In this document: piece by piece, positions 8,913 through 17,707 of the stretch
Layout of the letters: every line of letters starts with the position of its first letter
How positions within the stretch are numbered: the first letter of the stretch is position 1
Assembly: GCA_011365055.1 (NCBI GenBank)
Contig: RDOG01000003.1
Span: 1-64,000, forward strand
From: Promethearchaeota archaeon
GTDB taxonomy: Archaea; Asgardarchaeota; Lokiarchaeia; Helarchaeales; RDOG01
Reading direction: 5' to 3'
DNA length: 64,000 nt
The notes under the pieces: generated by a model
Seen by the model: only the letters and a program-made list of their open reading frames with translations
Database searches by the model: none
What the model was told of the DNA's origin: nothing
Translations under genes and position numbers: made by a program

Positions 8913-10031
8913 ATGACATTCATTCAGATAACTTCTATTTTTGGGATAATATCAGGAATAATTTCCTTAATTTTGTCAATTTCAATGTTAAAAAATTATT
9001 TGGAAACCAAATTATCCGCCACTTTAGTCCTTTCTTTGATTTTATTGGGTTTGAATCAGCATACATTTTTGCTCGCAGCCTTGATTCTACTTCCTAAACA
9101 ACTATTTTTTGTTGCATTTGGTTTATTCATTACATTGTATATATTTCTGTTCTTTGTTCTCTTCTTGGTTTTCTTATTTTTTGAATATTTAGATTCTGGG
9201 ACGGTACATACCAGATTATTGTTTCTTATCGGGATTTTATTAGGTATCTGCTACACGATTTTATTCATTCCAGGTCAATTACAAATTGTATTTAATGATA
9301 CATTCCAAGTATGGATTTCTGAAACAGATATTCTCTTTGAAGGAACCTTATTAGTTTTTGGAACGATTTTGTTATACAAAGTCATTAAAGCAAGTAAAGC
9401 GGTATTCGAAAAGACTTTAACCAAAAAGTTAAAAAATCTGTTCAAGCAAGCAATGATTGGATTTTTAGTTGGATTTGGTAGCATCATATTCCTTGCTAGC
9501 ATCGGAAATGTTATCATTCCATTCAATTTTATTGTTGGAGCATTTCTAAGGGGATCATACCCAGTTATTTTAATTCCATGTTTAATCATCATTTATCGTG
9601 CGTTTATGGTAAATCCGTACTCTATCTTTCTCATCTCCCAAAAGATTTACAAGCTTATTGTTTTTAGAAAAGATGCCATAACAATTTTTGAATACGAATT
9701 TTTAGAATCACCTAGCAAGAGTGCAATTTTGATCACTGGTGCCATTCACGGCGTGTCATCTATGATTCAAACCGCTTTAGGAATAGAATCCTATCCTAAA
9801 ATTTTAAAATATTCTGATAGAGTAATTTTATTCGAATTTCAAGAAGATTTCGGTGTTGCATTAATTGCAGATAGCGATTCAAGGGTATTACGGGATGGTT
9901 TGAATGAATTTTCTTCTAAATTCTCCCAAGAATTTAAAAACGAAATAAAGAATTGGAAAGGAAAATTACAGGATTTAAATAAAGCATTCCAGATTGTGAA
10001 AAAATCCTTTCCTTTTGCTGATATTGAGTAA
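8913..10031 (+). CDS. seven-helix membrane protein fused to a longin/Roadblock-like domain
   Basis: 372 residues. About seven hydrophobic helices fill residues 1-235. The cytoplasmic C-terminus (about 248-372) starts KIYKLIVFRKDAITIFEYEF and continues with a SSMIQTALG helix, then RVILFEFQEDFGVALIADSD, then a long amphipathic helix ending FKNEIKNWKGKLQDL. That strand-helix-strand order and the final helix resemble the longin-like protein encoded at 45939-46631. Longin and Roadblock folds bind or regulate small GTPases, so this could be a membrane receptor coupled to one of the GTPases nearby. The domain call is by pattern, not by a search. Confidence 0.6.
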   Translation: MTFIQITSIFGIISGIISLILSISMLKNYLETKLSATLVLSLILLGLNQHTFLLAALILLPKQLFFVAFGLFITLYIFLFFVLFLVFLFFEYLDSGTVHTRLLFLIGILLGICYTILFIPGQLQIVFNDTFQVWISETDILFEGTLLVFGTILLYKVIKASKAVFEKTLTKKLKNLFKQAMIGFLVGFGSIIFLASIGNVIIPFNFIVGAFLRGSYPVILIPCLIIIYRAFMVNPYSIFLISQKIYKLIVFRKDAITIFEYEFLESPSKSAILITGAIHGVSSMIQTALGIESYPKILKYSDRVILFEFQEDFGVALIADSDSRVLRDGLNEFSSKFSQEFKNEIKNWKGKLQDLNKAFQIVKKSFPFADIE

Positions 10032-10060
10032 TCCGTAAATATTTTGTAATAAAAGAACGA

Positions 10061-11251
10061 TCATTCTGTCAAGAGATAATAAGAGGGATCTTCTAGTTGT
10101 TCTTTATCAGGTCTCTTAAACCGGTTCATAAAAGGATGCGCGCCATCGGGGTATTTTTGAAAAATTGGGATATAAGATCGAGTCATTTCGGGAGTTTTTA
10201 AATTTATATTCATGGTATTTCCATGAAGACCAAAAGCAGCTATCCAATTGGTGTATAGTCGAGCACCAGAAAGGCAACGACGCTCAAAATCCCACTCAAT
10301 GACCTTCAAATACAATTTTTCTAAAGCTTTTTGAGAATATTTTCCGACTTCATCAAGGATTTCCCACGAAATTGGTGTGTTTTTGCCCAATCTATTCGGG
10401 TATTCTATTTGTCCTGGTAAAATTAATTCGTGTGTCCACATCCCCAATGCAGTGACATGATCTGAGAAATCAGAAGGATCTGCAAATAACGTCCCCCAAT
10501 CATTAAATTCTAATGATTTCATATTTTTCAATTGATAAGCCAAGATTAAATTAGGAATAGGTGATCCTTTAATTTGATTCAACATGAATTGAAATTCTTT
10601 AAATAATAAGAGTTCACCAGTATCCAATTTGTATGGTCCATGCTCGAAAATGCCCATCCTACATTCGCATTTATCCAAAAAGCCATAATTCGTAATTAAA
10701 GCAATTGTTTTTTTGAATTTTTTAACTTGATTTAAGTTAGCTTCAATCATTTCTGATCGTAAATTCTCTATTAATTGATTATCAATAACACGCATATTTT
10801 TATCTGGGCTTTGATCAACCAATAGCAAACTATCATTTCTATAATTTGGATTAAGATGTCTAAAAATATCTAAAATAAATTTAGTCTCCTCTTTCTTCTC
10901 CTCAGGCTCGTATTCTGCCCCTCCCCAATCATAAATGCATTGTCCACGTCCATGCAAGTATAGCATTGCCATGGATTGAAATGCCAACCCATTTAGGATT
11001 GATCCTACAGTCTTGCATTTTGGTCCGATTTTCCCAGGATCTACACCCCCTCGTTCAACCATGTTCTTAAACGCGTTGAATTCAAATGATTGCTCATAGA
11101 GTTGTTGACATGCAACACAAATATACATCGATACAGGAAATAATTGAGACGCAATTACTGCTCGTTTTGATATTGATTTCCGAACATTTTCACTAAGTAA
11201 TTTTATTAATTCATTTGCCTCATCCGTGGAAATATTACTTTTCCAGACCAT
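10061..11251 (-). CDS. unrecognised 396-residue protein
   Basis: A long soluble protein with ATG preceded by GTGATAAA. There is no signal peptide or membrane helix. Visible features are YICVACQQLYEQ near residue 45, a second Cys pair (CECRMGIFEHG) near 200, and a conserved-looking end with LHGNTMNINLKTPEMTRSY. It follows the CrtC/AttH-like gene by 19 bases, so the two are probably one operon. I cannot assign a family. Confidence 0.6.
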   Translation of the reverse strand: MVWKSNISTDEANELIKLLSENVRKSISKRAVIASQLFPVSMYICVACQQLYEQSFEFNAFKNMVERGGVDPGKIGPKCKTVGSILNGLAFQSMAMLYLHGRGQCIYDWGGAEYEPEEKKEETKFILDIFRHLNPNYRNDSLLLVDQSPDKNMRVIDNQLIENLRSEMIEANLNQVKKFKKTIALITNYGFLDKCECRMGIFEHGPYKLDTGELLLFKEFQFMLNQIKGSPIPNLILAYQLKNMKSLEFNDWGTLFADPSDFSDHVTALGMWTHELILPGQIEYPNRLGKNTPISWEILDEVGKYSQKALEKLYLKVIEWDFERRCLSGARLYTNWIAAFGLHGNTMNINLKTPEMTRSYIPIFQKYPDGAHPFMNRFKRPDKEQLEDPSYYLLTE

Positions 11252-11270
11252 TTTATCACTTTATTTAATT

Positions 11271-12263
11271 CTATTTTTTTGTTGATGACATGTATTCTGA
11301 TATTCCATATCCTTTCTTTCCATCCATTTCAAAATAGACGATTTGTTCGTGTACTTCCGTTAATCCTCGGTCAGTTTGCCGTGTTATGTATATCGATTTC
11401 CACGTTGTAGATACAATTGTAATTTTGCGAGTGGGTGTCGTAACGAAAAAAGTGGATGTTTTTGGTAAAGAATTATTTCCATTAAATCCATATTCGGTTT
11501 TAACCTCAACTTTTGTTACGTTTTCGTGACTATCTTTAGTAGATATAAATCCATGCTCAAGAATCTTTCCAAGAGCTTGTGCACGAGCAAAATTCATAGT
11601 TGAATCTTCGAATTGACAAGCCACCCAATTCCAACCATCAATTAATACCCAATCTCTTGTTCCCCACGAATGATCTCTATGACCATAACAATTTAAATGT
11701 CGTTCTTCTTTAATTTGTCCGTTTTCTTTAAGTTTAATCACGCCAGTTACCTTCATACCTTGTTCATAATGTCTAGTAGCTGCCACTTTTAAAATTTCCA
11801 TACCATATTTCTTCAAAGCTTCAACCGGATCTTCTTGACTCATATATATATATGGTGGAAACCGCTCTTCAAATAAAAGATTTGCTTCAAATTTCTCGTT
11901 TTGAAAAGTTATCCGCCATGTTTTCATGGGTATCAGGCATTCATACCTGATGTTATCATCACCATAAATATCGTCTTCTGGATATTCATCTTTTGAAAAA
12001 CGATTAAAATATTCCAAATTTTTTGATTCATCATCCCTATCAAGAATGATAAGAAACATGTTTTCTATTTCTTTAAAACCCATACGATATCCAACACGAG
12101 TGATAACGTGGGTGTTTGTATTAAAATCAATAGCATTAAAATACCAGCTTTCATTATGATGTTCTGGATATCTTCTCCAAACGTGCTTGAATTCATCTTT
12201 TTCTGTTATATTACCTAATCCCCTCGATCGTCGAGATTTTTTAGATTTTTCTGATTCATTCAT
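11271..12263 (-). CDS. CrtC/AttH-like (DUF7064-type) lipocalin-fold protein
   Basis: 330 residues. The key motif is YGHRDHSWGTRDW near residues 192-204, the 'GxRDHSWGxRDW' signature of DUF7064/DUF7065 and related proteins. These belong to the hydroxyneurosporene synthase/AttH two-lipocalin superfamily. The N-terminal half (WYFNAIDFNTNTHVITRVGY) fits the first barrel. Members act on isoprenoids or lipids, or are uncharacterised; I do not claim a substrate. It is the first gene of a two-gene operon with the unrecognised protein downstream. Confidence 0.65.
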   Translation of the reverse strand: MNESEKSKKSRRSRGLGNITEKDEFKHVWRRYPEHHNESWYFNAIDFNTNTHVITRVGYRMGFKEIENMFLIILDRDDESKNLEYFNRFSKDEYPEDDIYGDDNIRYECLIPMKTWRITFQNEKFEANLLFEERFPPYIYMSQEDPVEALKKYGMEILKVAATRHYEQGMKVTGVIKLKENGQIKEERHLNCYGHRDHSWGTRDWVLIDGWNWVACQFEDSTMNFARAQALGKILEHGFISTKDSHENVTKVEVKTEYGFNGNNSLPKTSTFFVTTPTRKITIVSTTWKSIYITRQTDRGLTEVHEQIVYFEMDGKKGYGISEYMSSTKK

Positions 12264-12488
12264 AATTCCATATATTATTTTTTTTAATTTTTATATTTAA
12301 TCATTTCAAGAAAATCTTAAGGAAGAATTTATTAAATCAAATTCATATCTATTCAATTTTTTCTTAAAAAATGATGAAATTCTTCCTAAAACAATCCTGT
12401 TATATTACTACTATAAGTCTGAATTAAATAAAATCTTAAATATTGAAGTAATAACATAAATTCTCAAAAAAATAAAAAAAAATCGGAA

Positions 12489-13343
12489 TCAATTCTTTTT
12501 TTGGTAGAGCAAATAAATTCCTAAAATGATTATACCAATTATGACAAAATCCGCGCACATTCCTGCAAATAAAGCGAGTGCAATGATATCTAGTATTCTT
12601 TTTAAAAAAATACCTATTAATGCGAATGTAATTAATCCTGCAAAGACAAAATCTTTCCGTTCTCTTAACATTATTAAAGCTAAAACTGCACCTACTAATA
12701 CCATTATGCAATACCATGCAACATCATTGATCCCAAGGAAAGGTGTTCCTGCAACTGCACCCGGAAGTAATGTTCCCATATAATTTCCTCCATCAGAAAA
12801 ACCAAGATAAACCAAAATAGCAGTCACATTTGCAATCGTAGCAATTGAAATCCATGCAAAATACCATGAAAATGTAAAATCTACAAATATTTTGTCTTTT
12901 AATGTACGTTCATTCGAATTTATCCCTATTCCTAACCTGAGATATATAATCACCAAGCAAAGTAATAGTCCAATCATAAAAATTATAGATATTACAGGTA
13001 ATAAATAACCCCAAACTATGATCCATGTGGCATTCATTGCATTTGCTATGATAAAGAAGATGTTTACTTGTTCAAGATATGGCATGTCGATATTTTTTGC
13101 ACTTTCTATAAATAGATCCCTACTTGAATAAAGAGCAAATGCTAGTTGTGAGAAAAATATGACATTCCAAATTATTGGAAACACAAATCCAGATGGCACG
13201 AATAAATTTGGATATAAATCAGCAATGGTACCTGTATTTGCAACCCCAATTATTCCAAAAGTTGCAAGTAAATTCAATGTAAACATAATCCCCCAACTAA
13301 CAAGATTACCAATTTTTAAAAGCTTTTTATTTTTTTTATCCAT
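12489..13343 (-). CDS. TspO/MBR-like (tryptophan-rich sensory) membrane protein
   Basis: 284 residues with about eight hydrophobic helices. The N-terminal part has the TspO-like run FVPSGFVFPIIWNVIFFSQL followed by AFALY; typical TspO proteins carry 'P..W.F..vW..ly' at this place. It is longer than the 150-170-residue classical TspO, as in the extended tryptophan-rich family. SD-like GAAGGG precedes the ATG. TspO proteins bind porphyrins and sterols in bacteria; the ligand here is unknown. Confidence 0.55.
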   Translation of the reverse strand: MDKKNKKLLKIGNLVSWGIMFTLNLLATFGIIGVANTGTIADLYPNLFVPSGFVFPIIWNVIFFSQLAFALYSSRDLFIESAKNIDMPYLEQVNIFFIIANAMNATWIIVWGYLLPVISIIFMIGLLLCLVIIYLRLGIGINSNERTLKDKIFVDFTFSWYFAWISIATIANVTAILVYLGFSDGGNYMGTLLPGAVAGTPFLGINDVAWYCIMVLVGAVLALIMLRERKDFVFAGLITFALIGIFLKRILDIIALALFAGMCADFVIIGIIILGIYLLYQKKN

Positions 13344-13427
13344 GTTAAACCCTTCTCAAAATTATAACAAAAAATAGTTTTGATTATAAAGAAAATAATG
13401 GAATATTAACCTTGAGAAGTTTCATAA

Positions 13428-14114
13428 TTATTTTATTAGGTCTTTAAAACGAGTTTTCTTTTTGACATCTATCATAATTCCACATTTTAGACATTCACAA
13501 GGAGGCATATGTTCCACTTGTGCACCACAATTTGGGCATTTCAAGCCAGAAAGCTTCATACCTGGAAGAATCTCGATTGTCATTATTTGAAGATCAGCTT
13601 TTTTCGTCTCTCTCAACACGATTTTATTAGGAAGTAGCTTGCCTCTAATGCTTCCCTCCGTCATTAACTTTCTTAGGATGCTTACAATAAATCCGATTGC
13701 TACTTCAAAGTGTTCTGATATCTCTTTATAAGTGATCTCATCATATATAGAAATGAAATTTACGATTTCTATGGTTATTCGGTCATATTTATCCCTATTT
13801 TTTGCTGTTAGAATTTCAGTTTTTAATGCTGCCGATAATTCAAATATTTTTTTAGTATGATATCGTTCTAAATCCCGAAAAGTAAGTGCAAATTGTGAAT
13901 TATATTTCTCTAAAGTCACGATTATTATAAATCCATCAAGCTCAACATCTTTAATCTCAATTAAGGAATGTATTATTAACTTCTCACTAGATTTTGAATT
14001 TATAATTAGATTTTTACTTGATAATTTAATTTCCGAATCATACCATACAAATGGTTTTATGCTTTCACTGTATTTTCCAACTTCTGTCTCGTGAAATAAA
14101 ATTCTTTCTGACAT
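13428..14114 (-). CDS. PH-like / winged-helix / zinc-ribbon protein
   Basis: 228 residues. Residues 1-100 are strand-rich (IKLSSKNLIINSKSSEKLII, DGFIIIVTLEKYNSQFALTF) and end in a helix, as expected for a PH- or GLUE-like fold. Residues about 110-168 form a winged helix (YDEITYKEISEHFEVAIGF, then a wing GSIRGKLLPNKIVL). The end has a zinc ribbon, CPNCGAQ...CECLKCG. Winged helices that mediate complex assembly (PCI type, ESCRT-II type) share such a profile, and Asgard archaea encode ESCRT-like genes, but no other ESCRT gene is seen here. It may instead be a regulator. Confidence 0.5.
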   Translation of the reverse strand: MSERILFHETEVGKYSESIKPFVWYDSEIKLSSKNLIINSKSSEKLIIHSLIEIKDVELDGFIIIVTLEKYNSQFALTFRDLERYHTKKIFELSAALKTEILTAKNRDKYDRITIEIVNFISIYDEITYKEISEHFEVAIGFIVSILRKLMTEGSIRGKLLPNKIVLRETKKADLQIMTIEILPGMKLSGLKCPNCGAQVEHMPPCECLKCGIMIDVKKKTRFKDLIK

Positions 14115-14385
14115 TTCCTTCCGACTCTTAATAAAGAAAGAAAAAATAATTCATAAAAATCTAATGACATTATATACAATCCGCAGTATTTTACTATTTT
14201 TTTTAAAATATATGTTATTCCTGAAAAATATTTTTTGAGACTTAAAAATTAAAATAAAATAAAAAATTAAGATTTCTCAATTTCAGTCGGGGCTTTTTAG
14301 GAATTATAGGCTAAGTTCCAAGATAAAACTTTTATTTTAATGCTTCTTTAAGAATTACAAAGAAATTCTTTGTAGTTGATTTATT

Positions 14386-15273
14386 ATGGGTTGGAAACGT
14401 TACATTACCTTAGATAAGGGTGCTCGTACGGATAATATTTATAAAATTGTCGTCCTTGGTGACGGATTTGTGGGCAAGACTGGTATCACGATTCGATTCT
14501 GTGAGGGATATTTCAAAGAAGATTATAAATGTACAATAGGAGTGCAATTTGGAACAAAAAAATTTCGATATAAGAATTTTAATTACGGTTTACAACTTTG
14601 GGACATAGCAGGGCAGGAAAGATTTAAAATTTTCAGAACTTCATACTATAATGGCGCTGTAGGAGCAATTTTAGTCTATGATGTTACTAATAGACTAACT
14701 TTTCTTGATCTTCCAAATTGGGTTCACGAATTACAAGAAGTCGTCGGTCCTAGACCAATTGTTATTGCTGCAAATAAAATGGATTTGCCTGATTCTGGTT
14801 TAATAGATCCTCGTACAAATGAACCTTATCGGAAAGAAGTCAGTTTTAAAGAAGGAAAATATTTTGCAGATTCAATAAATGCCATGTTTTTAGAAACATC
14901 TGCAAAAGAAAATTACAATATTGATAATATGTTTACCTTTATTGTTGATGGAATTGATGAAAATATGGAATCCTTTGTTTTTAACATAGATACGTTTGAT
15001 TCCGTAGATATTGGTTTCAATGCGTTAGATCAAACCCTCGAGGAAAATGATAAAGGTAAAATATATGACGTGTTAATAAGATTAAAACAAGCAATTTTTT
15101 CTAAAAATCCATATTCTATCGTTTTAGGAAATATAAATGAGTGGATCGATTATATACCAAGAATGGAATTAAATTTTAAAGTAAAAGGCCTTTTATACAA
15201 GAGCATTGATGCATGGAGATATTATTATGGCCAAAGCCTTCAAGAAGGTGTTCCAGTAACTTCTAAGATTTAA
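14386..15273 (+). CDS. Rab-like small GTPase with conserved C-terminal extension (copy 1)
   Basis: 295 residues. The G domain has P-loop GDGFVGKT, switch II WDIAGQERF, NKMDLP (G4) and ETSAK (G5): a complete Ras-superfamily set closest in style to Rab. Between G4 and G5 is an extra DPRTNEPYRKEV segment. After the G domain comes a region of about 110 residues (LIRLKQAIF, NPYSIVLGNINEW, YYYGQSLQEG) shared with the next two genes and absent from ordinary Rabs. No C-terminal cysteine for prenylation is present. Upstream has no SD, so the mRNA may be leaderless. It begins a three-copy tandem array. Confidence 0.9.
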   Translation: MGWKRYITLDKGARTDNIYKIVVLGDGFVGKTGITIRFCEGYFKEDYKCTIGVQFGTKKFRYKNFNYGLQLWDIAGQERFKIFRTSYYNGAVGAILVYDVTNRLTFLDLPNWVHELQEVVGPRPIVIAANKMDLPDSGLIDPRTNEPYRKEVSFKEGKYFADSINAMFLETSAKENYNIDNMFTFIVDGIDENMESFVFNIDTFDSVDIGFNALDQTLEENDKGKIYDVLIRLKQAIFSKNPYSIVLGNINEWIDYIPRMELNFKVKGLLYKSIDAWRYYYGQSLQEGVPVTSKI

Positions 15274-15572
15274 TTTTTTATTTCTTCTCAATATAATGGC
15301 AATTCTTTGGCACTATTCTGAAACATATATAAAATTTAAAAAGGCATTTTCCTTAGGTCTCCATATTCTGTTTTTAGAATATATATGTCTGAATATTTAA
15401 GAGTATCAAGATTTTAACAACAATTGAGACTCTGTTTAAAATTTGTCTTAATTTTTGACTTAAACTTAAAAAAATTTTATAAATACACATTCTCAGTAGA
15501 TTTTTATATAATCATTTAGCTTCAAATCACGTTTGAAATATAAATAAAAATCTAGTGTGTGATGTGATTTTT

Positions 15573-16460
15573 ATGGCAAATTCAGATTATCAAATTTTAG
15601 ATCGTAGCATATCAACGGATGCACTTTATAAAATTGTAGTTCTTGGAGATGGATTTGTTGGAAAAACTGGAATTACTGTGAGATTTTGTGAAGGCCAGTT
15701 TAAAGAAGAATATAAAATGACTATTGGAGTTAATTTCGGCTCTAAAAAGATTAAATATAACGACAAATCATATGCATTACAGTTATGGGATATCGCAGGT
15801 CAACAAAGGTTTAAGTTATTTAGAACTCAATATTATAATGGTGCAGTAGCGGTCATTTTAGTTTATGATGTCACGAATAAGTTAACGTTTAAGGACCTAC
15901 CAAACTGGATTAGCGAATTTCAAGAAAAAATGGGTTCAAAACCCGTTATCGTTGTCGGTAATAAGGTTGATCTTCCTGAATCAGGTGAAATTGATCCAAG
16001 AACTAAACAACCATATACAAAAGAAGTGAGTTCTGAGGAGGGAAAAGAGTTTGCTGAATCTATTAATGCCACATTTTTTGAAACCTCTGCAAAAACAAAT
16101 TTAAACATCGATAATTTATTTATTCAAACGATTAATGCAATAGAAGGTAAACTTTCTTCTAAGATTAAAATTATTAACACTTATAATTCAATTGAAAATG
16201 GTTTTGAAATAATCGAAGAAATCATTAAATCACGTCAAGAGAATAAACTTTATGATGCTTTAATAAGGTTAAAACAATCAATTTTTGTAAGTAATCCCTA
16301 TTCTGTGGTCCTTGGTAACATAACAGAATGGATGATATATTTACTTTCAAGAGAAATGACGAATGATATTGAGGATGCGTTAATAAAAAGTATTTCTGCT
16401 TGGAAGCTCTATTATAATCATAGTCTTCAGGAAGGACAAGCAGTTCAATCGTCACTTTAA
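15573..16460 (+). CDS. Rab-like small GTPase with conserved C-terminal extension (copy 2)
   Basis: 295 residues from MANSDYQILDRSISTDALYK; an ATG-like start six codons upstream is possible but the chosen one aligns with the third copy. Motifs are GDGFVGKT, WDIAGQQRF, GNKVDLP and ETSAK. Note Gln-Gln in place of Gln-Glu after the catalytic Gly-Gln. The C-terminal domain repeats the pattern LIRLKQSIF, NPYSVVLGNITEW, YYNHSLQEG. It is separated from copy 1 by about 300 bp, so it may have its own promoter. Confidence 0.9.
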   Translation: MANSDYQILDRSISTDALYKIVVLGDGFVGKTGITVRFCEGQFKEEYKMTIGVNFGSKKIKYNDKSYALQLWDIAGQQRFKLFRTQYYNGAVAVILVYDVTNKLTFKDLPNWISEFQEKMGSKPVIVVGNKVDLPESGEIDPRTKQPYTKEVSSEEGKEFAESINATFFETSAKTNLNIDNLFIQTINAIEGKLSSKIKIINTYNSIENGFEIIEEIIKSRQENKLYDALIRLKQSIFVSNPYSVVLGNITEWMIYLLSREMTNDIEDALIKSISAWKLYYNHSLQEGQAVQSSL

Positions 16461-16607
16461 ATGAATCATTTTCTAATTTTCTCTATCAAGTCTAATAACA
16501 AATATAGAGATTTACGAAATCAATATATTGTGCCTAATTTATATTGTACCGAAGGCTATTATTATTACTTGTTCAAATTCTTCAAATAGAAGTAAAAGAG
16601 TGATAAA

Positions 16608-17498
16608 ATGTCTAACTTGCCGTACGAAATATTAGACAAGAATACAAAAACAGAAAGATTTTTTAAAATCTTGGTTCTTGGTGATGGATTTGTGGGCAAG
16701 ACAGGAACAACCATTCGTTTTTGCGAAGGTCAATTTAAAGAAGAATATAAAATGACAATTGGAGTAAATTTTGGAACAAAAAGAATTCGTTATAACAATA
16801 TTTCATATACAATTCAGTTATGGGATATAGCAGGACAAGAAAGATTTAGATCTTTTCGAGTTAATTATTATGATGGAGCTTTAGGAGCGATAATTTTATA
16901 CGATGTAACGAATAAGCTAACTTTCCTTGATGTCCCGAATTGGATCAATGAGTTTCAAGAGATATGTGGATCGGAACCAATAGTAATAGCAGGTAATAAA
17001 GCTGATTTACCGGGTTCTGGGATTGAGGATCCCCGTGTAAATAAACCATATGAGCGCCAAGTTACTTTTGAAGAAGGAAAAAATTTAGCAGAACCATTAA
17101 ATGCAACATTTTTTGAAACTTCTGCAAGATTAAACCAAAATATTGATAATTTATTTACTTCAATAATAGAATTAATAGATGGCGGATATAAATCAAAAAA
17201 GCTTCAACTTAGTTCATTTACAACAATTGAGACTGGCTTTGAAATGTTGTTCAAATTGTTTGAGGAAAATAATATAGGTAAACTTTACGATGTTTTATTG
17301 AGATTAAAGCAAACTATCTTTAAAGAGAATCCTTACTCTGTTATCCTTGGAAATATGAATCAATGGATTCAATATTTACCAAATGCTCAAATGGATGAAG
17401 AATTAAAACAAGCTCTTTTTGAAAGTATAGAAGTCTGGAAAGCTTTTTATAAACAAAGTTTAGAAGAAGGCACGGCAGTTTCATCAAATATCAATTGA
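16608..17498 (+). CDS. Rab-like small GTPase with conserved C-terminal extension (copy 3)
   Basis: 296 residues. Motifs are GDGFVGKT, WDIAGQERF and GNKADLP; the G5 motif reads ETSAR rather than ETSAK, a mild deviation. The shared C-terminal domain is LLRLKQTIF, NPYSVILGNMNQW, FYKQSLEEG. SD GAGTGAT stands before the ATG. It is 147 bp from copy 2 on the same strand. The array most likely arose by tandem duplication followed by divergence. Confidence 0.9.
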   Translation: MSNLPYEILDKNTKTERFFKILVLGDGFVGKTGTTIRFCEGQFKEEYKMTIGVNFGTKRIRYNNISYTIQLWDIAGQERFRSFRVNYYDGALGAIILYDVTNKLTFLDVPNWINEFQEICGSEPIVIAGNKADLPGSGIEDPRVNKPYERQVTFEEGKNLAEPLNATFFETSARLNQNIDNLFTSIIELIDGGYKSKKLQLSSFTTIETGFEMLFKLFEENNIGKLYDVLLRLKQTIFKENPYSVILGNMNQWIQYLPNAQMDEELKQALFESIEVWKAFYKQSLEEGTAVSSNIN

Positions 17499-17707
17499 AA
17501 CGTTTTTTTTTAAATTACAGATTTAAACACATTAGATTTAATCAATTTAATTTTATTTTTATAAATTCAAAATTATTTTTTATCAGGTTGAGGATTTATT
17601 GAAATTAATGTTTACTTTTTGTTATAAAAACAAAATCTATTAAATTCTTTTATACGAATTTTATAGTCAAAAAATATTAATTAGCTGATTGACTGAGTAA
17701 TAAGTTT

